Positions 57,805 to 64,000 of a DNA stretch of 64,000 nt are shown piece by piece; within the stretch, counting starts at the first letter, position 1, and each line of letters starts with the position of its first letter. A program made the position numbers and the translations under genes. Under the pieces are notes generated by a model. It saw nothing but the letters and a program-made list of their open reading frames with translations, searched no databases and was not told the origin of the DNA. The stretch covers positions 1,116,001-1,180,000 of the forward strand of contig NZ_OCMS01000001.1 of NCBI RefSeq assembly GCF_900215325.1. The letters run 5' to 3'. Source of the stretch: Fibrobacter sp. UWB16. Lineage in GTDB: Bacteria > Fibrobacterota > Fibrobacteria > Fibrobacterales > Fibrobacteraceae.

Positions 57805-59730
57805 CTATTTCACCGAAATTCGCAACATTTTTCCGCCCGTTTGAGGCTTTGCAATGTAGGTTCCAGGGCGCTTCACCGTAGCTGAAATTTTTGAGCGCAA
57901 ACTTTCGGAGCCGAACGCCTTCAATTTTGCAACAAGGCGACCTTGCATATCGAACACATCATAACTAGCCTCATGCAGAACAGCGTGCATCGCAGGCTTT
58001 CCAATCGCAATCGTCTTTTCGCTTTCAAAGTTCAGCCAGTCGATATTGACGTAGTTTCCGACAATTTCAAGCTTGAGCACATGTTCGCCCGCCGAAAGAC
58101 TCACCTTCCCGGCAGCGACCGTCGAATACGTTTCCCAGTCCGCGCCTTGCGGGAACGCGACATTGTCCAAGGCGACCTTGCCATCGACATACAGCTTCAT
58201 GCCCGTATTTTCCGAAGAAGTCGCATAGCGGACTGAAACCGCATAATCTTCTTTTTCAGCAACTTTCACAGTGTACTCAAGCCATTCGCCCTCTTGCGTG
58301 TAACCAACGGCATAGCCATTGCCGGCCTTCACGATATCAACAGCGTCTTCGCGATATTCACCACCCTTGTTGTCATCATCCAAATCAAGATAAGCCTTGC
58401 CCGAACCGCCTACATCGTAATTTTCGACTTCGACTTTACCAGGAATCTCCATAGCCGTATCCTTGTAAGGGGCTTGCGGAATAATCGGCGTGATATACAC
58501 ACGATAGCCATACTTTGTATTCGTGATATTTACAGGCACCGTAATCTTTCCGCCACTAACATCGTAATCCTTATTTGATACAGTCGTGGTCGAAGGAACC
58601 GCCTTGTCCTTATTTTCCCATACAACATATTCAACAGAGACATTTACCTGACTGCCAAATTCTGCAGGGATGCCCGAAATATTCACATTCACATCGCCCT
58701 TGGTGTTGCCGCCAAGCACGATACTTGCAAAGCCCTTCTTCTTGTCGAGAGCGGCAAAACCGTCCACGCCATCGCTCTTGTCGTTCGGCGGGGTCACTTT
58801 AGCCATGTAACCGCTCATGTCGCCATACCACTTATAAAGCCACCAGCCGCCACCACGTTCATTGTCCTTGGTGAGAAGGCTCCCCAAACGACCTGGAAGC
58901 GGCACAAACCACCAGGAAATCATTGCGCTTTCGACGCCATGACGTTCAAACTTTGCAATAAACGGCACCGACAAACCCGGGCAACCTTCTTCGGAATGCT
59001 CCGTCGAAGAATATTCGTTGATGCTCAGCGGACGCGGAGTCACGTTATACTTTTTTTCAAGCGCGCGGTAGGTTTCGACAGCTCCAACAAAGCCACCACT
59101 CCCCCACTGGTGCCAGCTCACGACATCGGGCAAGCAGTTATTCTGTGCACAATACTTGATAAACGCTTCCATTTGCGAAGCGTGGTAGAATGAGTACGAA
59201 GGGCCGATAATCTTTGCACCAGGGTCCATCTGCCGAATCAAATCGTAAGTCTGTTTCCAGAGACCGGAATTGAAGTCGATATTCGATTTCCAAGTGTCAT
59301 TCGGCTCGTTCCAGATTTCGTAACCGTCAAAATTCTTGTTGTTTGATTTAAGCTTGTCGTTGATGACCGATTTTACTTCATTTTTCCAGTGATCCATATT
59401 CTGGAACTTGTACGGCCATCCCGGCAAAACGTCAGCAAGGCGAATCTGAATTTTCGCACCAATGCTTTCGACACGGGGAGCCACAAGGAAAGCCCCACCA
59501 ATCGGCTGTTGGCGACCGTTACCGCTGCGCGCCGGAGAAAGGAACACGTTCGGCTTGAGTGGGGCGACATCACGCTCGATATTGCTCGGAAGACTCTCAG
59601 TAAGGCCATAAAGCGAGCCCGTCGCCACATGCGTCACCGGCTTGATGCTATCGCCAAGACTTACACCCAGATTCACCGCGGCCTGAGAAGCAGAAACCGC
59701 CAAAAATAAAAAGAGAAATTTGTTTTTCAT
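57805..59730 (-). CDS. Clan GH-A glycoside hydrolase with CBM6 (GH39-like)
   Basis: The 641-residue secreted enzyme has a signal peptide (MKNKFLFLFLAVSASQAAV), a (beta/alpha)8 domain with the acid/base Glu142 in YEIWNEPN and the probable nucleophile Glu239 in LSINEYS, an immunoglobulin-like or beta-sandwich segment (about 315-420), a CBM6-type module (about 435-570; EVENYDVGG...YLDLDDDNKGG...GEWLEYTV...NIDWLNFE) and a C-terminal tail (ASYDVFDMQGRLVAKL...GKMLRISVK) shared by secreted Fibrobacter enzymes. Plant hemicellulose is the probable target; the exact family within clan GH-A is uncertain. Confidence 0.8.
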   Translation of the reverse strand: MKNKFLFLFLAVSASQAAVNLGVSLGDSIKPVTHVATGSLYGLTESLPSNIERDVAPLKPNVFLSPARSGNGRQQPIGGAFLVAPRVESIGAKIQIRLADVLPGWPYKFQNMDHWKNEVKSVINDKLKSNNKNFDGYEIWNEPNDTWKSNIDFNSGLWKQTYDLIRQMDPGAKIIGPSYSFYHASQMEAFIKYCAQNNCLPDVVSWHQWGSGGFVGAVETYRALEKKYNVTPRPLSINEYSSTEHSEEGCPGLSVPFIAKFERHGVESAMISWWFVPLPGRLGSLLTKDNERGGGWWLYKWYGDMSGYMAKVTPPNDKSDGVDGFAALDKKKGFASIVLGGNTKGDVNVNISGIPAEFGSQVNVSVEYVVWENKDKAVPSTTTVSNKDYDVSGGKITVPVNITNTKYGYRVYITPIIPQAPYKDTAMEIPGKVEVENYDVGGSGKAYLDLDDDNKGGEYREDAVDIVKAGNGYAVGYTQEGEWLEYTVKVAEKEDYAVSVRYATSSENTGMKLYVDGKVALDNVAFPQGADWETYSTVAAGKVSLSAGEHVLKLEIVGNYVNIDWLNFESEKTIAIGKPAMHAVLHEASYDVFDMQGRLVAKLKAFGSESLRSKISATVKRPGTYIAKPQTGGKMLRISVK

Positions 59731-59751
59731 ACCACATCCTTTTTACCACAA

Positions 59752-59780
59752 TAAAAAATACCCCCATAAAGGGGGCATTT
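59752..59780 (-). terminator. Terminator after thioredoxin-like gene
   Basis: On the minus strand TGCCCCC-TTTAT-GGGGGTA followed by TTTTTT, about 45 bp beyond the stop of the gene at 59820-60602. Confidence 0.8.
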
Positions 59781-59819
59781 CACAGCAATTTGAGCGTTTT
59801 TATTGTCGGAATGACAAAA

Positions 59820-60602
59820 CTACTTGCAAGTAAAACCTTGCAATTCAAGCCCAGCGCGCATTTCGCCGTAAGTCGAAGTGCGCTTCATGTCCATAGCCTT
59901 CATAAACCGGCAATCGTTGTCGATATGCATCTGGAAACCCGTCATCGTCGGGGTCACCTCGCCCTTGCCACTTGCACGGATATGTTCCATCATTTGGTCG
60001 CGCTTGTCAAACTGTTCCGGCGGCACAAACACATCCGTCACGATATCGACATTCTCAATTTCTGAATCGCCGAACACAAACGAAATCGTCACAAGATTCT
60101 TGAGTCCATTGAACTGGCCATCAACCTTGCAGACAAGATTCTTGTGCGCATTCTTCTTTTTCGATTTGTTCTTCGCCTTTTGCGCAGCACTTGGCTTTGG
60201 GGTGTAATCCAAAGCGCTCAGAAGTTCAGGCTCCTTGACGACGCCCACGCGCTGGTTGATAATGCGACCGTCCTTGATGAAAAAGAACGTCGGAAACGCC
60301 TGAATCGGGAGCGTATTCTTGATTTTCTCGATATTAGGCTCGTCAATCCCGATAGACGCAATCTTGATATCGCTGTAATTTTTCGCAATACCGATAAGCG
60401 TCGGAATCATGACAAGGCACGGTGGGCAGCTCGTTGACGAGACTTCAAGAATCACAGGCTTCTTGGAATGCAGAATTTCCTTTTCAAAATTATCATCGTT
60501 GATTTTAACGATTTTAATATCTTCGGATGCCCCTGCCGCGAGAACCGCAGACACAACAAAGATAGTGACCTTCATCGCCAAATTTTTTCTAAAACCGATC
60601 AT
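59820..60602 (-). CDS. Periplasmic thioredoxin-fold protein
   Basis: The 260-residue protein has a signal peptide (MIGFRKNLAMKVTIFVVSAVLAAGA), a thioredoxin domain (about 30-140) with the active site SCPPC (Cys59, Cys62) and the cis-proline loop IQAFPTFFFIKDGR, a lysine-rich linker (AQKAKNKSKKKNAHK) and a second domain of about 100 residues with three cysteines that I do not recognise. The start at 60602 has GGGAAACG upstream. A periplasmic disulfide reductase or isomerase role is likely; the extra domain may bring a substrate. Confidence 0.85.
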   Translation of the reverse strand: MIGFRKNLAMKVTIFVVSAVLAAGASEDIKIVKINDDNFEKEILHSKKPVILEVSSTSCPPCLVMIPTLIGIAKNYSDIKIASIGIDEPNIEKIKNTLPIQAFPTFFFIKDGRIINQRVGVVKEPELLSALDYTPKPSAAQKAKNKSKKKNAHKNLVCKVDGQFNGLKNLVTISFVFGDSEIENVDIVTDVFVPPEQFDKRDQMMEHIRASGKGEVTPTMTGFQMHIDNDCRFMKAMDMKRTSTYGEMRAGLELQGFTCK

Positions 60603-60636
60603 TTTCGTTTCCCTAGGTTTGATGATAAGATATAAA

Positions 60637-60662
60637 AAAAGCCGACCCTACGGCCGACTTTT
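60637..60662 (-). terminator. Weak terminator-like hairpin
   Basis: On the minus strand GCCG-TAGGGT-CGGC followed by seven T, directly after the lipoprotein gene at 60685-61179. The stem is only 4-5 bp. Confidence 0.4.
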
Positions 60663-60684
60663 CCATCCATTCTAAGGATTTAGA

Positions 60685-61179
60685 TTACTTTGCGCAACCC
60701 GTGCCGAGAGTCCCCATCATCACACTCACACACTGGGCTTCTATCGCCGCCGCTTCTGCACTGCCTGCCGGATATTCAAGGCATTCGCCAAAGACACCCG
60801 GGACATCGCAAGAGACCATCGCGCCCATTGCCGGAGTATCAGTAGTGGGCGTGCCTGTAGCAGGCGTATCAGTTGCAGGAGGATTCGTGGCCGGAGCTGC
60901 ATTTTCGCAACCCGCCACAGGATTGCCCAAAGTCTGCATATCCCACTGAGCGCCATTGCATTGAGCCAATTCAGAATAATCCGTGACAGCGACAGTTGCG
61001 CACTTGTTCACAGTCTGGGAACAAGTGTAGTTGTTATCCAGATCAAAGAACTTATCAACACTCGCCGGGAGCGTATCCTGTTTCGGGCCTGCGGCCGGAG
61101 CGTTGGGAGAACTGTCGTCGCTACAGGCTACAAACGAAGCCATAGCAATGGCAGCAATAGGAAGAATCAATTTTCTCAT
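60685..61179 (-). CDS. Small lipoprotein with PT-rich linker
   Basis: The 164-residue protein has a lipobox ASFVAC (Cys19), a first domain with paired cysteines (FFDLDNNYTCSQTVNKCATVAVTDYSELAQCNGAQWDMQTLGNPVAGC), a linker of Pro/Thr repeats (ATDTPATGTPTTDTPAM) and a second small cysteine domain (VSCDVPGVFGECLEYP...CVSVMMGTLGTGC). It belongs to no family I recognise. The structure suggests a surface-exposed lipoprotein with several disulfides. Confidence 0.7.
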   Translation of the reverse strand: MRKLILPIAAIAMASFVACSDDSSPNAPAAGPKQDTLPASVDKFFDLDNNYTCSQTVNKCATVAVTDYSELAQCNGAQWDMQTLGNPVAGCENAAPATNPPATDTPATGTPTTDTPAMGAMVSCDVPGVFGECLEYPAGSAEAAAIEAQCVSVMMGTLGTGCAK

Positions 61180-61507
61180 AATGTGTACTCCTTAAATAAT
61201 TTGTAGGGATAAACTACAAAAAAATACGAACAAAAAACAACAGATAAAGTGTTGAAATTTGTATTCAGATATCAAGCAGATTAATTTGGTCACCAGTGGT
61301 GATACATTTCAACTAGCCATCCAACAACACCCACAAGAAGGTGGATGCGCCCCATCGCGGATGCACGTACGGGCCATAAGGCCTATGCCGACTGTCACGG
61401 GGATTTTCGAAATCTCAGGCAAAATGCGCAGAAGCGTATCTACACACTTGCACACCAACAATATAAGTTACCAAAAGACCGCTGTCAAGATGTTTTGAGT
61501 ATTGATG
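61180..61507. other. Intergenic region with one copy of a 28-bp repeat
   Basis: No gene is seen. Around 61450-61477 lies a sequence GCACACCAACAATATAAG...AAAAG that recurs with three changes at 62931-62958, on the other side of the next gene. Confidence 0.55.
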
Positions 61508-61545
61508 CAAAAAGCCCCCTTCCATCCGGCGGGTGGAAGGGGTGC
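61508..61545 (-). terminator. Terminator of the 422-residue gene
   Basis: On the minus strand CACCCCTTCCACCC / GGATGGAAGGGGG stem followed by CTTTTTG, 20 bp beyond the stop codon. Confidence 0.88.
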
Positions 61546-61565
61546 TGCCGTTCAGATTTCACGAT

Positions 61566-62834
61566 CTAATTTTCTAGCATGAACGCGCATAGTTGATTGA
61601 TGACGGCTCTACCAGAACCATGGTATACGTCACCCAAGGCTTCCTTATCGCCTCCGCGTCTGTAGTTGTCAGCGACATCCGAAATCGATTCTGCAAAATC
61701 ATCAAAATCCATATTTCCAGCATCTTCTAGAATACGATGAAGAGCGCTTATATAACATCCTGCTACTTTCGGCTTAATGCCGTTTTCGTCAACCATCCAA
61801 TCCCTAAAATCTAATTCAGATTGACTTGCCCTCACTCTAGTCCTCGCGCGTTGCGCCTGAGTTGAGTTCCTTGTAGCAGCAGTCTGGGCAGGACGCGGTG
61901 CTAGTGCATGACGCGCGCCATATTGAATACCAACTTCAAAATCGCCCGTTGGGTCTACCTCATTTATATCAAAACCTGGCTTCATCGCGATTTTTGACAA
62001 AAATTCTTCGTACATGCTACCATATATTTCATGGTATTTCTTCATTGCATATTTCTGCAACTGTTCAGACTCACCAATGTCATTTAACCTTACATGTACG
62101 CGCAACTGTTGCAGGTTTCTTTTAGGAGTCAAGATGAAGTTCATAGGGCAGGTTAGGCGGAGGAAATGCGCTTTAAGCAATTCTTTCCCATATTCGTCAA
62201 CTTCAATATCTCTAGCATAAAAGCTTCCGGAAGGATCCTCGTGAAGTGTCCAATCTTCATATTCATCCCGCGGGAAATAATCCTCGCAGATATCTGAGAT
62301 TTTAGCCAATCTTTCTCCATCCCATATATCAGTTCCCGCGTTCATGATATGGGAAATTTTATACCCCGCATTGGCAATATACGGATCTTTCCCAGCCAAT
62401 GATATCGCCGCCTTATCCCGTTCAGATCGTTGGCTCCGTCCAAAACGGGCAGGGAAATTTCGGGAAATCATCGTTTCTTTAAAGTCTTCATAACTGGGAA
62501 CGTAGCGGTCATAAGCCATCTTGAAGAAATAAGCGGTAAAGAAATTGTCCGTATAGAAGAACCTATACGTATCGTTGGTGACGATATTGTAAAAACCTCT
62601 TCGCAAGTCGCGGTCCCAGTCGCGGCCGTTCCCGAACGTTCTTATTGCAAAAAGAGCATTAGGTTCTTCAACGTATCTTTTCAGAAGGTCCCACCATGCT
62701 CTAACATATTCTACCGGGATAAGCTTAGGCGCGACGAAAGCATCCCAAAATTCAGCAATGGTTTCTGAGGAACCTACTTCAATATCTGGAATTCTAGGTT
62801 CACGAATTGCGTTGAGTTTTTCTTGTAAAGTCAT
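61566..62834 (-). CDS. Unrecognised 422-residue protein
   Basis: I do not recognise the family. The protein is soluble and charged, with many aromatic residues in the first half (WDAFVAPKLIPVEYVRAWWDLLKRYVEE; YRFFYTDNFFTAYFFKMAYDRYVPS). A basic low-complexity linker (PRPAQTAATRNSTQAQRARTRVRASQSE, about residues 310-340) leads to a C-terminal helical domain (FRDWMVDENGIKPKVAGCYISALHRILEDAG) that resembles the N-terminal SAM-like segment of tyrosine recombinases and of some restriction-associated proteins. It has its own terminator and is flanked by a pair of degenerate 28-bp repeats, which suggests an accessory gene. Confidence 0.55.
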   Translation of the reverse strand: MTLQEKLNAIREPRIPDIEVGSSETIAEFWDAFVAPKLIPVEYVRAWWDLLKRYVEEPNALFAIRTFGNGRDWDRDLRRGFYNIVTNDTYRFFYTDNFFTAYFFKMAYDRYVPSYEDFKETMISRNFPARFGRSQRSERDKAAISLAGKDPYIANAGYKISHIMNAGTDIWDGERLAKISDICEDYFPRDEYEDWTLHEDPSGSFYARDIEVDEYGKELLKAHFLRLTCPMNFILTPKRNLQQLRVHVRLNDIGESEQLQKYAMKKYHEIYGSMYEEFLSKIAMKPGFDINEVDPTGDFEVGIQYGARHALAPRPAQTAATRNSTQAQRARTRVRASQSELDFRDWMVDENGIKPKVAGCYISALHRILEDAGNMDFDDFAESISDVADNYRRGGDKEALGDVYHGSGRAVINQLCAFMLEN

Positions 62835-63358
62835 AAGGTAGGTTTCTTTTTTTTATTTATCGTATCAATTGGGAATTATGTAAAGGAAATTGTATTAAGC
62901 GCTATACCGCTGAAGTACCTCTGCACATTCGCACACCAACAATATAGATTACCGAAAGTTTATCGTCAAAAAGCTCCAATCATCCAAAGCTCAATTTCAT
63001 CACAATACACCTTGCAACTTACTACCATTGCATCTCAAATCCAAAGAATCTAAATTCTTCTACAAGAAAAAATGAACATGTTCAATGCATCACTTTCATG
63101 GATCAAGAGCAAACATACAAGAAGGGAATATTATTGTTTTAATAGAAAAATCCAGTTAAATAAAAAAGACCCAAGCAATTATTAGATCAAAAATAGCGAT
63201 TCCTCAAAAATGTCAAAATACGTCATTTTTAATATGTATATTTGATTTTACAGGAAATTCAGCCCTATTGCGCATTATATAGGAATAGGATATTTTAAAA
63301 AAGAACAGTAAAAAGAATAAGAAAACAATGCGTAAAAAAAAAAGAACAAGGAGGAAGT
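62835..63358. other. AT-rich intergenic region
   Basis: About 520 bp, strongly AT-rich, with the second copy of the 28-bp repeat (62931-62958) and no gene seen. The promoter of the PIN gene should lie here; no clear -35/-10 pair was picked. Confidence 0.5.
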
Positions 63359-64000
63359 ATGAAGGTCTTGCTAGATACAAACATCATCATTCACAGAGAA
63401 GCTAGTCATGTAGAGAACCAGGATATCGGCACTCTCTTCAAATGGCTAGATCGCACCCACTGCGAAAAAATCGTCCATTCTAAATCAATCGAAAAAATTC
63501 TCAAGAACAAAAACGCCACAACCGTTAAGTCATTCAAGGCAAAAATTCAGAACTACGAAATTCTGCAAAATCCTTCGCCTATTGCAGAAGAGGTCCTCGT
63601 CGTGTCCAAAAAGATGGACACAACCGAAAATGACTCCGTAGACACCATTTTGCTTAACGAAGTCTTCTGCGATCGTGTTGACTTGCTAATTACCGAAGAC
63701 AAAAAGATTCATGCAAAAGCTGCCGCTCTAAATATTTCAGATAAAGTCTTCAACATAGACCGCTTCCTAGAAAAGGTTTTCTCCGAGAATCCGGAATTGG
63801 TCAACTACAAGGTCTTGAATGTTCAAAAGGTTCCTTTTGGAAAGATTGATTTGAACGACCCCTTCTTTCAGTCCTTAAAAGATGATTATGAGGGTTTCGA
63901 TAAATGGTTTCTGCGGAAATATGACGAAGCCGCTTATATTACCATAAATTCGAACAACGGAAAATTGCTCTCATTCCTTTATGTCAAGAAAGAAGATGAA
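63359..64000 (+). CDS. PIN-domain protein, N-terminal part (cut by window end)
   Basis: ATG 63359 follows AAGGAGGAAGT, an ideal ribosome site. The 214 visible residues start MKVLLDTNIIIHREA, a PIN nuclease opening with the first catalytic Asp, and continue with NDSVDTILLNEV and DLLITEDKKIHAKA, which carry further acidic residues. After about residue 150 a different domain begins (PFFQSLKDDYEGFDKWFLRKYDEAAYITINSNNGKLLSFLYVKKEDE), which resembles the start of a GNAT acetyltransferase domain. PIN-GNAT fusions are known as toxin-like or accessory proteins. The 3' end is outside the window. Confidence 0.8.
   Translation, partial: MKVLLDTNIIIHREASHVENQDIGTLFKWLDRTHCEKIVHSKSIEKILKNKNATTVKSFKAKIQNYEILQNPSPIAEEVLVVSKKMDTTENDSVDTILLNEVFCDRVDLLITEDKKIHAKAAALNISDKVFNIDRFLEKVFSENPELVNYKVLNVQKVPFGKIDLNDPFFQSLKDDYEGFDKWFLRKYDEAAYITINSNNGKLLSFLYVKKEDE

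Overview
The window is a chromosomal segment of a Fibrobacter species (phylum Fibrobacterota, gut or rumen fibre degraders). This is inferred from several Fibrobacter hallmarks: serine-rich SSSS linkers behind lipoprotein and enzyme leaders, secreted glycoside hydrolases with a shared C-terminal tail, a TIGR02145-type 'major paralogous domain' protein, a TIGR02147-type regulator next to an SSSS lipoprotein, and many short palindromic repeats ending in ATGAC.

Layout. 0-2.1 kb: two APH-like kinase paralogues (one cut by the window edge) and a YugP-type metalloprotease. 2.3-7.5 kb: a TolC/HlyD/two ABC-2 permease export operon with no ATPase. 7.6-13.4 kb: an operon of a DUF4956 membrane protein, HlyD adaptor, TolC-like protein, VTC polyphosphate-polymerase-type protein and a lamin-tail lipoprotein. 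14.2-20.4 kb: a GH127-type arabinofuranosidase, a regulator/lipoprotein pair and a GH5 cellulase. 20.6-23.6 kb: NfnAB transhydrogenase divergent from an Rrf2 regulator. 23.6-33.4 kb: an accessory region with a PD-(D/E)XK nuclease, a tRNA(CAU) split by a group I intron, a foreign block (about 25.2-30.56 kb) starting with a truncated tet(W) and carrying a TetR-controlled ABC exporter plus gene fragments, a phage-like 5'-truncated gene, and KilA-N genes. A 35-bp repeat marks both ends of this region.

33.4-47.1 kb: a coherent envelope module. It contains a DUF3450/TtpC/ExbB/ExbD/TonB/TPR operon, a TonB-dependent receptor with a lipoprotein, and an operon of ECF sigma factor, membrane anti-sigma-like protein and an outer-membrane-type protein with a caspase domain. 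The three transcription units begin with the same 30-bp promoter-like motif (GGTRACACTTTT, a spacer, GGTGTT), so the sigma factor probably controls itself, the caspase, the receptor and the TonB motor. I consider this the best candidate for an undescribed system in the window.

47.1-64 kb: a nitroreductase, an orphan Vsr endonuclease, PepT, an SLC13/RCK transporter, a TIGR02145 protein, an oxidoreductase fused to a TolB-like propeller, PanE, a Nudix hydrolase, a peroxidase-OhrR-tyrosine phosphatase operon behind a perfect 24-bp palindrome, a clan GH-A glycosidase with CBM6, a periplasmic thioredoxin, a lipoprotein, an unrecognised 422-residue protein, and the start of a PIN-domain protein cut by the window end.

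Several proteins carry termini that are translations of the ATGAC repeat family. All identifications come from reading the sequence and from memory of protein families; no database search was run.
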